Shown here piece after piece: positions 42,013 to 51,326 of a stretch of DNA of 64,000 nucleotides (its first letter is position 1; every line of letters begins with the position of its first letter). Both the position numbers and the translations under genes were made by a program. Under the pieces are notes generated by a model. The model saw only the letters and a list, made by a program, of their open reading frames with translations. It was not told the DNA's origin and made no database searches. Source of the stretch: Segetibacter sp. (GTDB lineage: Bacteria > Bacteroidota > Bacteroidia > Chitinophagales > Chitinophagaceae); assembly GCA_028288485.1 (NCBI GenBank), contig JAQBNO010000032.1, positions 51,296 through 115,295 of the forward strand, given 5' to 3'.

Positions 42013-44601
42013 TTATGCCTTATTTTTTTCAACAACTTTTTTTGCCGCTCCTTTTTTTGCTGCTGCTTTTTTGGGTGCTGATTTTTTTACGGCTGCCTTT
42101 TTTGCAAATGCATCCGGAACCTGTGTCTCAATCATTTTCTTTACTTCATCTAAAGAAATGGTTGTAAGCTCTTCGGCAGTATATTTTCCTTTTTCACCTT
42201 TTCCAATCACTTTCAACATTTTTTTGCCAAATCGTACAAATGGCCCCCACCTGCCGTTTTCGATAGAGATTTTTTCAGAAGGCCATTGTTGTATATACCG
42301 GTTCGCTTCTTTATCCAGCTTTTTTTCTATTAACTCCTCGCATTCTTTTTGGCTGAGATGGTCAAAATTGTAAGCCCTTGGAATGTTTATAAACAGATCC
42401 CTCCATTTTATAAATGGTCCGAATCTTCCTTTTCCTTTGGTTACTGGTTCACCTTCATACATGGCAATAGGAGCGTCTGCTGTTTGCTTTTCGCCTATTA
42501 ATTCTATAGCCCTGTCGATATCGACTGTTAAAGGATCTTCTCCTTTTGGCAGCGAAACAAATTCCTCTCCCCACCGAACATAAGGCCCAAAGCGCCCGAC
42601 GTTTACAGCCACTTCTTTTCCTTGGTATTCGCCGAGAGTTAATGGGAGCTTGAACAATTGCATGGCTTCATCCATGTTAATGGTCTCAATACTTTGATCT
42701 GCTTTTAGCCTTGCAAAACGTGGCTTTTCCTCTTCGTTTCCGGTATCGCCAATTTGCACCATAGGTCCAAATCGTCCCATCCTGGCAATTACTTTTTTCC
42801 CGGTTTCCGGTTCAAACCCGATTTCTCTTTCGCCTTTTGCTCTCTCAGCAGTTTCAAGCGTAACTTCTATATTGTTATGAAAAGGTTTATAGAAGGCATC
42901 AATCATATTGCTCCATTTTATCTTTCCTTCTGCTATCTCGTCAAACTCTTCCTCGATCTGGGCAGTAAAGCCATAATCCATTACTTTTTTGAAGTGCAGT
43001 TTCAGAAAGTCTGTCACTACCATTCCTAGGTCGGTAGGGAAGAGTTTTGCTTTTTCAGCTCCTGTATTTTCTATAACGACTTCCTTTTTTATAGAATCAT
43101 CCTTCAGCTTTAAAACATTTACCTCCCTTTTTACACCTTCTTTATCGCGCTTTTCGACGTAGTTGCGCTTCATAATGGTTGTAATAGTTGGGGCATAAGT
43201 TGAAGGACGGCCTATACCCAGTTCTTCCAGTTTTTTTACCAATGACGCTTCAGTATAGCGAGGTGCAGGACGGGTGAATTTTTGAGTAGCTCTCATTTCC
43301 CTGAAGTCAAGCATCTGCGATATTCTTAGCGGTGGGAGAATTCCTTCTGTATCCTCTTCATCTTCGTCATCTTTCCCCTCGTTGTACACTTTTAAAAAGC
43401 CATCGAACTTCATCACCTCACCGGTGGCAGTAAGCTGGTCATTATTTGTGGAGATATTTATTTTTGCAATTGTCTTTTCAAATACAGCATCACTCATTTG
43501 AGAGGCAATGGTACGCTTCCAGATAAGTTCATATAATCTCCTTCCTTCCTCATCGTTCACACTGTGGTTCTGCATGTAAGTGGGACGGATTGCTTCATGG
43601 GCTTCCTGAGCACTGGCGTTTTTATTTTTATATTCCCGGGGCTGATAATATTTGTCGCCGTAACTGTGTTTAACTTCCTTTTCGATATCCTGTAACGCAG
43701 TTTCGCTTAGGTTAATACTGTCGGTACGCATGTAGGTTATCTTACCACTTTCATACAGCCTCTGCGCGATTAACATAGTTTTGCTAACGCTATATCCGAG
43801 CTTGCGGCTTGCTTCCTGCTGAAGGGTAGAGGTGGTGAAAGGGGCGGCGGGCGAGCGTTTGGCTGGCTTTACTATTACATCTTTTACTGTATATTTAGCT
43901 CCTTTGCAACTTTCCAGGAATTTTTCTGCTGTTTCCTGTTGTACAATTTTCTCCGGTCCGTCTGCAGTAAAAGCTACAGGCTTTCCATTTATATCATTTG
44001 AAGAAAATATGGCTTCAATCTTATAGCTGCTTTCCGTTTTGAAAGTGTTGATTTCCCTTTCCCTTTCTACTACCAGTCTTACTGCAACACTTTGTACACG
44101 GCCTGCACTAAGGCTGCGTTGCATTCCGATTTTCCGCCATAATACCGGACTAAGCTCAAAGCCAACAAGACGGTCCAGAATACGCCGAGCCTGTTGTGCA
44201 TTAACCAGGTCCATATTAATCAAACGCGGATTTTGTACAGCTTTTTTTATTGCAGGGGCAGTAATCTCGTGGAAAACAATTCGTTTGGTTTTCTTGGGGT
44301 CGAGGCCTAATTCATCGGCAAGGTGCCAGCTAATGCTTTCTCCCTCTCTATCCTCGTCCGACGCAAGCCAAACCTCCTTCGCTTTTTTTGCAATTTGTTT
44401 CAGTTCTTTTACAACCTTCTGTTTATCCTCAGGAACTTTGTAACGGGGCTGGTAATTGTTGTTTAGATCAATGCCCATATCGTCTTTTTCGAGGTCACGA
44501 ATATGTCCGTAACAACTTTTTACCTCGAAGTCATCTCCTAATATTTTCTCAATCGTCCTGGCTTTTGCGGGAGACTCCACTATTAACAAATTCTTACTCA
44601 T
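42013..44601 (-). CDS. topA: DNA topoisomerase I
   Basis: An 862-residue type IA topoisomerase that relaxes negative supercoils. The Toprim domain begins NLLIVESPAKARTIEKILG (catalytic Glu9) with the acidic triad in SDEDREGE (Asp82, Asp84, Glu86). The active-site Tyr290 is in KITYMRTDS. The C-terminal third has no zinc-finger cysteines; instead it has four or five copies of a GRFGP-type repeat (ARMGRFGPMVQIG, VGRFGPYVRWG, GKGRFGPFIKW, GRWGPFVRFG). The last 30 residues are Lys/Ala-rich (KKSAPKKAAAKKGAAKK), like the tail of the DUF892 protein at 6.2 kb. It has its own terminator. Confidence 0.95.
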   Translation of the reverse strand: MSKNLLIVESPAKARTIEKILGDDFEVKSCYGHIRDLEKDDMGIDLNNNYQPRYKVPEDKQKVVKELKQIAKKAKEVWLASDEDREGESISWHLADELGLDPKKTKRIVFHEITAPAIKKAVQNPRLINMDLVNAQQARRILDRLVGFELSPVLWRKIGMQRSLSAGRVQSVAVRLVVEREREINTFKTESSYKIEAIFSSNDINGKPVAFTADGPEKIVQQETAEKFLESCKGAKYTVKDVIVKPAKRSPAAPFTTSTLQQEASRKLGYSVSKTMLIAQRLYESGKITYMRTDSINLSETALQDIEKEVKHSYGDKYYQPREYKNKNASAQEAHEAIRPTYMQNHSVNDEEGRRLYELIWKRTIASQMSDAVFEKTIAKINISTNNDQLTATGEVMKFDGFLKVYNEGKDDEDEEDTEGILPPLRISQMLDFREMRATQKFTRPAPRYTEASLVKKLEELGIGRPSTYAPTITTIMKRNYVEKRDKEGVKREVNVLKLKDDSIKKEVVIENTGAEKAKLFPTDLGMVVTDFLKLHFKKVMDYGFTAQIEEEFDEIAEGKIKWSNMIDAFYKPFHNNIEVTLETAERAKGEREIGFEPETGKKVIARMGRFGPMVQIGDTGNEEEKPRFARLKADQSIETINMDEAMQLFKLPLTLGEYQGKEVAVNVGRFGPYVRWGEEFVSLPKGEDPLTVDIDRAIELIGEKQTADAPIAMYEGEPVTKGKGRFGPFIKWRDLFINIPRAYNFDHLSQKECEELIEKKLDKEANRYIQQWPSEKISIENGRWGPFVRFGKKMLKVIGKGEKGKYTAEELTTISLDEVKKMIETQVPDAFAKKAAVKKSAPKKAAAKKGAAKKVVEKNKA

Positions 44602-45012
44602 TCATTGGTTTTTAAAGGGTTTGGATACAAACTATATATCGTTATTCTGCATCGTCCCCGTTTTGGGCGGGCTCACTCTTACTTGTAATTTCTTTGTTCA
44701 CCATCCAAATACACCCGTGCAATATTACTGCAATACTTTAAATAGCAAAATTTTTGATAAGTTCAAAAAGTTTTTAACAAAGATAGAAGGAGCGTATTTA
44801 ACTGAATAATTAGTATCAAAATGATGATTGCAGGCCATCGATTGAACACATTATACCTAAAAATTAAAAAGGAATAATTATTGCAAACGTAGCTTTATTT
44901 AAAATACTAATCGATTTTGCATTTGAATTACACATATTTATAGTTATAAATACAAGGGTTTGTAGCACTTTTGCTTTTAAAATGGCTGTTTCCTGCGTTT
45001 AAAAATAGTAAA
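44602..45012. other. Divergent intergenic region topA-Nudix
   Basis: 411 AT-rich bases with no gene. TATCTTTG on the minus strand (44778-44785) is a possible topA -7 box, leaving a leader of about 170 bases. CTCACTCTTACTTGTAA at 44670-44686 may be a remnant of a dispersed element. Confidence 0.45.
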
Positions 45013-45477
45013 ATGGCTAAACTTAGTGCCGGAATAATTGCTTACAGACACATTCGTAATTCAGAGTTCGAGGTTTTACTGGTACATCCGGGTGGCCCGT
45101 TGTGGAAGAATAAAGACGACGGCGCGTGGAGTATCCCAAAAGGAGAATATGTAGAAGGAGAGGACGGTTTATCGGCAGCGAAGCGTGAGTTTGAAGAAGA
45201 AACAGGCAATGTTTTACCAGATAATCAATTTATACCTTTGCAGCCGGTTAGAATAAAGTCGGGCAAGGTTATAACTGCATGGGCAGTTGCAGCAAATTTT
45301 GAAGAATGCTTTATCGGAAGTAATTTTTTTGAAATGGAATGGCCGCCACGCTCGGGTAAAAAACAAACTTTTGCTGAAGTTGATAAAGCTGAATGGTTTA
45401 CTTTAGAGAAAGCCCGGCTAAAAATTAATGCAGGACAAGTTCCTTTTCTTGAGCGATTAGCCGCGATATTAAAATAG
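45013..45477 (+). CDS. Nudix hydrolase
   Basis: A 154-residue NUDIX-domain pyrophosphatase. The Nudix box is complete (GEYVEGEDGLSAAKREFEEE, then TG), and the strand before it reads GGPLWKNKDDGAWSIPKG. The subgroup resembles predicted NTP pyrophosphohydrolases with the FEMEWPPRSGKKQTFAEVDK motif. The substrate is unknown. The open frame continues 14 codons upstream from a TTG, but the ATG at 45013 (MAKLSAGIIAYRH) gives the normal N terminus. Monocistronic. Confidence 0.9.
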   Translation: MAKLSAGIIAYRHIRNSEFEVLLVHPGGPLWKNKDDGAWSIPKGEYVEGEDGLSAAKREFEEETGNVLPDNQFIPLQPVRIKSGKVITAWAVAANFEECFIGSNFFEMEWPPRSGKKQTFAEVDKAEWFTLEKARLKINAGQVPFLERLAAILK

Positions 45478-45898
45478 GTACAGTTTGTAATTCTGCCATA
45501 ATAGCTTTTCTTATCCATAATATTCTTGAAACCATCATTATTTCCAATCCTACTACTTGGTTTTTGCATTGTAGTTAATACTATTATCTTTTATAAAAAA
45601 GGTATTAATGTTTATCCTACAACTATCCCATTACCTAACGGCTTCAACCAGTTTAGCTGTTTTTCCTGCTGCCAGAATTAAGATGAATTGTAACTTGTTG
45701 AAAAGGGGTATGGATAATTCGCGGAAATGTAAGTTGCATGAAAAGATAGGGTAGTAGCGCGACACCGCTAAAGGGATCCCTTAAAACACCTGGAGTTGAA
45801 CAACGGAGATAAGCCGGAAACCAAAAAACTGGACGAACTACTTTCATGTAAAGTAAATTCAACTTTAATATTTGTAACAAGCATATTTCGGAATTGAT
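45478..45898. other. Intergenic region Nudix-protease
   Basis: 421 bases with no recognised gene or dispersed element. TTTAATATTTGTAAC at 45870-45884 is close to a -7 box for the protease gene but has a three-base spacer. Confidence 0.4.
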
Positions 45899-48800
45899 AT
45901 GAATGCACTGGGAAGTCTTTTAAAAATAATTATATGTATTTCTATATGTCATATTGCATGTGGGCTAAAAGCTCAAACTAATACACCGCTTTTTGGTTCC
46001 GTTTATACAGACCCAGCGCCTTTAGCTATGAAGTCCCGCTCCGATAATTTGTTACAACGCTTAAGACAAGAGCCGGGCTATAAGGCAAAGGAGGAGAAAA
46101 TGAACCGGGAAATTTTAATGGCTCAGCGACCGTTTGCAGGTGACACATTAGTTCTTCCTGTTGTTTTTCACATTATTAGTCTTAACCCTTTCGCCGTATC
46201 GGATCAAGCAATTATAAATGCCCTTCAAGATCTTAATGATGCGTTCGGTAAAACCGGTTCTTATGCTGGCAGTAAGGGAGTTGATACGAAAATAAGATTC
46301 TGTTTAGCTCAAAAAGATCCTGATGGGGGATCCTCTTCCGGAATTACCAGGACACAATCATTTTTTTCAACTCACCTCAATCCATCTATCGAAGATGATC
46401 GATTGAAGAACCTTGTCAGGTGGGATCCATCAAAGTACATAAACATATGGTTCGTTTCTTCAATCAATGAAGAGACTTCTGCATTCTTCTATTGTGGAAA
46501 CTGGTACCGGCATGGTGAAGGAGGTTATGCAACGCTGCCATTAGCGGCCAATACTACAGATGGTATCGTGGTGACCCGTTTCCAACTATTGCTGGCTCAC
46601 GAGATGGGGCATTATTTGGGTTTGTACCATACTTTCGAAGGCGCTTGCCAAAATAACAACTGTGCTACCGATGGAGATAAAGTTTGCGATACTCCTCCTG
46701 ATGCTGCCTTATATCCCGCTCCTTCCTGTAGTAGCCCAACGAACTCCTGTTCAACAGATACGCTCTCGGGGTTTACAATTGATGTGCCTGACCAGATAGC
46801 CAATTTCATGGATTATGAAAATCCTGCCTGTACTAACGAGTTTACCCAGGGCCAGGCAGACAGAATGAGAGCAGCTATCACCACGCAGCGACCGGGTTTA
46901 CTGGAGCTGCAGTGCCAGAAACCCTGCGACGAAGCAATAAAGGCGGAATTCACGAGGAATGTTGCCAACCCAAAAACAGGAGAACCTATTCATTTTACCA
47001 ATTCTTCGCGGGGAGCAGCCACCTACCAATGGCTTGTAAACGACGTCATAGTTTCAACATCTGCAAATTTTACTATTTCATTTCCCCAGGCTGGTAAAAA
47101 TAAAGTAACCTTAAAAGCGTATAACGCCACAAGTTGCTTCGCCAGTTATACCGATTACATTATCGTGAACTGTGGGGTTACGGCAAGATTTTATAGTGAT
47201 GTGCGCACCATAGCATCGAAGACTCCTATCTATACGGACAGTATAGACTTTACCAATACCTCGGAGAATGCGAATTCTTTTAAATGGATTATGAGTAACA
47301 ATACGGGCATGAGCGAAACAATCGTGAGTACGGCGAAAGATCTGCATTTTGTATTTCCAACTCCCGGCAAATATTCTATAAGGCTAGCAGCTTCAAATGG
47401 AAGTTGTATTGACACCACCGGAACGTACTTCGTAGAAGTGGCCGACCCTACGCCTGACGGGGTTATATCTATAACTGCTGCACATTGCTACCAAAAAAAC
47501 AAGGTGCAGGTTACTTTTCAGATATGTAATTTTGGTTATGCTACTTTAGCCGCAGGCATTCCCATTTCATTTTATGATGCTGATCCACGAGGCAACAATG
47601 CTCATAAAATAGGAGGTTCTTTCTATACGCCTAATTCTATTCGCGGCCAATGTTGTGCACCGCTTAATACTTATCTTCTTGACATTCCCGTCGATAACCT
47701 GGAGGAGCTGTACGTCGTTTTTAACGACGGGGGGAACGGTACACCCGTTACCCTTCCGAATACTTCCTTCGTTGAAAAGAGCTATATTAACAATTTTAGC
47801 AGCATCTCGAATTTTAAATTCACGGTTGTAACGGTTCCAACAGAAGCTACATTAGAACCAGGAGATACAATACAATTAAGCGCTTATGGAAGGCCGGGTA
47901 ATGTTAGTAATTACCTTTGGAGCAGTCCAAAGAACTTAAGTTGTACAACGTGTCAGACCACTGCTCTTATTGCAGATTCCTCAACCACAAAACAAATAAT
48001 AGCAGAAAGTGAATTTGGATGTTTCGACACTGCTTTTGTTGACATAAAAGTTCCTCCCGCCGACGACTATACGATTAAAATTAATGCTATTGAATGTGCT
48101 GCACATGACAGCTTATATGTAAACTTCACCATCAGTAATTCGTTCAAAAGAGGTGTTATCCCTAAGGGTTTAATGGTTAGTTTTTATAATGCAAACCCCA
48201 TGGTTACAACTGCCACCTTAATACAACCCCTTTTTAGAGTGGCAGATACCGTAAAATTGAAAGAATATTCTTTTAGTGCTTACATTAAATCGGCCGAGGC
48301 AGGAACCATTTATGCAGCAGTTAATGATACCGGCACAACATTTCCCCTTCAGCTACCAAATACTGTCTTCCTTGAGAAGGAATATTCTAACAATATAGCC
48401 AGTTTTTCTTATGCACCCGAAAAAGTAGTACTGCAACCTGCAGATACAACTGTAGTTAGAAAGACTGCATTCCCCGTTAAGATACTTTCCACTATATACG
48501 ACGCTTCTTCTACAAGGTGGTTCCCTGCGCCTGGATACTCCCTGAGTTGCCTTAATTGCAATAGTCCTTCGGTTACAGTTTCCGACAATTCTGTTATAAT
48601 TATGGAGACTGAAAATAAATACGGATGTTTGATTAAGGGTGCAGCAAATGTAAAAATTTTACCCCCGGATATGACCGTTAAAATCGTTGACAGCAGGTGT
48701 TATACAAACAACTCGACCATTGTTACTTTCAAGGTTTGCATGAATAATAGCTATGATACTGTTTTTTCAAACCTGCCTGTTTCATTTTACGACACCACTC

Positions 48801-49555
48801 CATCTTCATCTTCTGCTAATCTGCTTTTGCCGGTGTATTACACACCTTCAATCAAACCGGGAAATTGCAATACTTACACGCACGTCATTAACACACCTTC
48901 TACTTCTCATGTATACGCAGTTGTGAATGATAAAGGAAATAACAGCGCTGCGATACCTTCAATTGAATTTGAAGAAACAAATTACCTTAACAATTTTGCT
49001 GATACTGTTATTACTCCTTTCCGGGTTAATATTAAACCTACTGATACAACTATTAACAGGCTTGAAAATGTTGTGTTGACGTCAAGTGTTTCCGGTGGTC
49101 CCGCCCGTTCATATGTGTGGAAGCCTTCCCAGTTTTTGTCATGTTTCAATTGCAGTTCGGTAATTGTACGACCTCCACATACTGTAAGCTATCAGCTGGT
49201 TGCCTTAAACGAAAATTCCTGTACTGATACAGCTTCAGCTGTTGTTAGAACTATTACCAGCGGCATTGTCAATCTTCCTAATGCTTTTACCCCGAACGGA
49301 GACGGGCTGAACGACATTTTTTACATACTTGCCGGTTCCGACGTTAGTATGGTAAAAGACTTTGAAATCTATAGCCGGTGGGGAGAAAAAGTTTTCCAGG
49401 TTGGTAATGTTCCTGCAAACGATCCACAGCATGGGTGGAATGGAACAGTTAAAGGAACGCCGGCACCCACAGGAACCTATGTTTATATGGTTACAGTTGC
49501 ACTGCCTGGTGGTACCCAGCAATTTTTTAAAGGGACAATTGTATTGATAAGGTAA
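45899..49555 (+). CDS. Secreted M43 metalloprotease with PKD domains, tandem repeats and T9SS C-terminal domain
   Basis: A 1218-residue exported protein. Signal peptide (IIICISICHIACGLKAQ), then an M43 (pappalysin-type) zinc protease domain at about 75-340 with the zinc site LAHEMGHYLGLYHTF and a later conserved Met (ANFMDYENPAC). Two PKD-like domains follow (about 345-515). Then come three tandem units of about 200 residues (starting near 519, 720 and 922), each a CARDB-like strand domain (e.g. ITAAHCYQKNKVQVTFQIC) plus an Ig-like part with a paired-Cys motif (LSCTTCQT, LSCLNCNS, LSCFNCSS). The C terminus from about 1121 is a CHU_C-type gliding-motility/type IX sorting domain (NAFTPNGDGLNDIF). 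It is probably surface-attached or released; the substrate is unknown. Confidence 0.92.
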   Translation: MNALGSLLKIIICISICHIACGLKAQTNTPLFGSVYTDPAPLAMKSRSDNLLQRLRQEPGYKAKEEKMNREILMAQRPFAGDTLVLPVVFHIISLNPFAVSDQAIINALQDLNDAFGKTGSYAGSKGVDTKIRFCLAQKDPDGGSSSGITRTQSFFSTHLNPSIEDDRLKNLVRWDPSKYINIWFVSSINEETSAFFYCGNWYRHGEGGYATLPLAANTTDGIVVTRFQLLLAHEMGHYLGLYHTFEGACQNNNCATDGDKVCDTPPDAALYPAPSCSSPTNSCSTDTLSGFTIDVPDQIANFMDYENPACTNEFTQGQADRMRAAITTQRPGLLELQCQKPCDEAIKAEFTRNVANPKTGEPIHFTNSSRGAATYQWLVNDVIVSTSANFTISFPQAGKNKVTLKAYNATSCFASYTDYIIVNCGVTARFYSDVRTIASKTPIYTDSIDFTNTSENANSFKWIMSNNTGMSETIVSTAKDLHFVFPTPGKYSIRLAASNGSCIDTTGTYFVEVADPTPDGVISITAAHCYQKNKVQVTFQICNFGYATLAAGIPISFYDADPRGNNAHKIGGSFYTPNSIRGQCCAPLNTYLLDIPVDNLEELYVVFNDGGNGTPVTLPNTSFVEKSYINNFSSISNFKFTVVTVPTEATLEPGDTIQLSAYGRPGNVSNYLWSSPKNLSCTTCQTTALIADSSTTKQIIAESEFGCFDTAFVDIKVPPADDYTIKINAIECAAHDSLYVNFTISNSFKRGVIPKGLMVSFYNANPMVTTATLIQPLFRVADTVKLKEYSFSAYIKSAEAGTIYAAVNDTGTTFPLQLPNTVFLEKEYSNNIASFSYAPEKVVLQPADTTVVRKTAFPVKILSTIYDASSTRWFPAPGYSLSCLNCNSPSVTVSDNSVIIMETENKYGCLIKGAANVKILPPDMTVKIVDSRCYTNNSTIVTFKVCMNNSYDTVFSNLPVSFYDTTPSSSSANLLLPVYYTPSIKPGNCNTYTHVINTPSTSHVYAVVNDKGNNSAAIPSIEFEETNYLNNFADTVITPFRVNIKPTDTTINRLENVVLTSSVSGGPARSYVWKPSQFLSCFNCSSVIVRPPHTVSYQLVALNENSCTDTASAVVRTITSGIVNLPNAFTPNGDGLNDIFYILAGSDVSMVKDFEIYSRWGEKVFQVGNVPANDPQHGWNGTVKGTPAPTGTYVYMVTVALPGGTQQFFKGTIVLIR

Positions 49556-49894
49556 CGCGGTTGTAAAAGCGTTTATGTTTTCCTCGATATACCCGCATTA
49601 TAACGGTAGAAAAGACGCTGCTCTCTTTATTAGGATTGTTAGCGGGAAACCGACTCCCCACTATTCAAACATTTGGGCGTTTTTGATATTTAATCTATTC
49701 TTTATCTTAAAAGCCATTTTTATATTTTAACCTGGAGTGATTAGGTGTTTTTGAAACGGCAGACCATTAATTATAAACTAAATATTCTTCAACAATTAAT
49801 GTAATGTGTTTTGTTCCAAAAAATGATGGTTTTTTGGCAAAAAAGTTGGAACCGTTTTTGATCGTAGTACTACCGTTAACCTATACTATCCAAT
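49556..49894. other. Intergenic region protease-receiver
   Basis: 339 AT-rich bases. No gene, terminator or dispersed element recognised. Confidence 0.4.
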
Positions 49895-50311
49895 ATGACC
49901 TTAAATGATTTTACTGAAAGTTTCCCCGAGTTACGCGACAAGTTAATTTTGAACGTGGACGATAATGAGATGAACCAATTAGTGATGTCTAAAATTATGC
50001 AGAATGCAGGTATTAAAATTGTTGCCGCCGGTAACGGAGCTGAGGCTATTGAAAAGCTAAACGCCGGGTTAAAACCCGACGCTATTTTAATGGACCTTGA
50101 AATGCCCGTAATGAACGGGATCCAGACTTCTGAATTTATAAGAAACAGGATGGATCCACATATTCCAATCGTTGTAAATTCAGGTTCTGTGTCTGCTTAC
50201 GAAAAATGGAAATTGAAAAGATTGGGCATCCAGGAGTTTTTGGAAAAACCCTACAGTATGAAAGATATATTTAGCAAACTTTCGAAAAGCATAATGTTGT
50301 TACCTGCGTAG
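49895..50311 (+). CDS. Single-domain response regulator
   Basis: A 138-residue protein consisting only of a receiver domain. The acidic pair is in LNVDDNEMN, the phosphoacceptor Asp in ILMDLEMPVMNG, the switch Ser in VVNSGSVSAYEK, and the conserved Lys in FLEKPYSMKD. About 12 extra N-terminal residues precede the domain. With no output domain, it probably acts through protein-protein contact or in a phosphorelay; hybrid histidine kinases often carry related receivers. No kinase gene is adjacent. It is convergent with the next gene, with 36 bases between the stops. Confidence 0.88.
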   Translation: MTLNDFTESFPELRDKLILNVDDNEMNQLVMSKIMQNAGIKIVAAGNGAEAIEKLNAGLKPDAILMDLEMPVMNGIQTSEFIRNRMDPHIPIVVNSGSVSAYEKWKLKRLGIQEFLEKPYSMKDIFSKLSKSIMLLPA

Positions 50312-50347
50312 TTGTTACCTGCATAAGTTTATCTCCCGTTATCCAGC

Positions 50348-50926
50348 TTAGTAACCTACCGCCCCATCTGTTGCAGGCCTGACAGTATGTAAATTCAGGT
50401 GCACTTCAAATCCGCTATACGTACTTACCAGTTCTACTTCTGCCTTAAACCTATTATATCTTCTGTCATCCAGGTCGAGGTCCAAAGTGGTAGTTGCAAA
50501 CCTTACATTTTCTTTCGGCTCCTCCATTTCGCCAGTAAAACCAATGATACTTCTGTCTATCCAATGCACACGACTCTTTTTAATGAGCCTGCAAACATTG
50601 AGATAAGTCCTTGAGGCTTCACTGTAATTTTCACCTCTATACATCATCGCCTGCCAGCTTGCGGTGGTGTCTGCCAATGAATGATAATAATTTATCACAC
50701 ATTCTTCTGCACCCGGAAGTTTTATAGTCGACTCGTACGATTCAAACTCTTCCTGTTGTCCTCTGTTCTCACCTTTAATTGTCTCAAAATTCAACCGGAA
50801 GTCGAGGACAATTTTTTCAAGTGCATTATTAAATTCAGGAGACGGAAGAAATGATTTATAAAATTGTGCCCTGCCAAAATTAAATGATACCATTAAAAGC
50901 AGTAATAGAAGCGTTCTTTTGTTCAT
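50348..50926 (-). CDS. Secreted protein of unknown function
   Basis: A 192-residue protein with a signal peptide (MNKRTLLLLLLMVSFNFGRA). The mature part has a helical N-terminal segment (PEFNNALEKIVLDFRLNFET), a central region with Cys residues (GAEECVINYYHS; YLNVCRLIKK), and a C-terminal beta-rich stretch (ATTTLDLDLDDRRYNRFKAE). I do not recognise a family. The pattern is that of small periplasmic proteins common in Chitinophagaceae. Confidence 0.7.
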   Translation of the reverse strand: MNKRTLLLLLLMVSFNFGRAQFYKSFLPSPEFNNALEKIVLDFRLNFETIKGENRGQQEEFESYESTIKLPGAEECVINYYHSLADTTASWQAMMYRGENYSEASRTYLNVCRLIKKSRVHWIDRSIIGFTGEMEEPKENVRFATTTLDLDLDDRRYNRFKAEVELVSTYSGFEVHLNLHTVRPATDGAVGY

Positions 50927-51326
50927 AGATATTGGTTTATGTTAACAGGCAATAATACTAACTTTTATAGTAGGTTTTCACCCGTTTCCTACAACGTTTT
51001 TCAAAGTTTTTTGGTATTCTCAAATCGCGTTTTGCCTCGTTTGTGGACATGTAAAAATCTTTTGAAAATTATCCACATAGTGCCGTTACCAATTGAAGAA
51101 ACCGCATACTTTTAAATGTTAACCTTCAAACATTGGTAATCCTTTTTGCCATCTCATTTTATTTGCTTGGGTTTTCTTTTGGTAGCCAGCATTTAGATAT
51201 CTTATCATCATCGTTGCGTCGCACACTTTTACTTTTGAATCTAACTGCGTCAATGGCTTCGAGTTTCACAATATTTTCAGCCACATTTTCTACTAATACA
51301 GTAGTTTGCGCTCATTAATAAAACAT
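50927..51326. other. Divergent intergenic region
   Basis: 400 bases between divergent genes, with one subtype B element (51207). TAGTTTG at 51302-51308 is a near match to a -7 box for the amidohydrolase gene. Confidence 0.5.
51207..51233 (+). repeat. Dispersed element, subtype B
   Basis: CATCATCGTTGCGTCGCACA followed by CTTTTACT, core 51216-51222. It points toward the amidohydrolase gene; the next element along the window (55446) is inverted. Confidence 0.75.
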
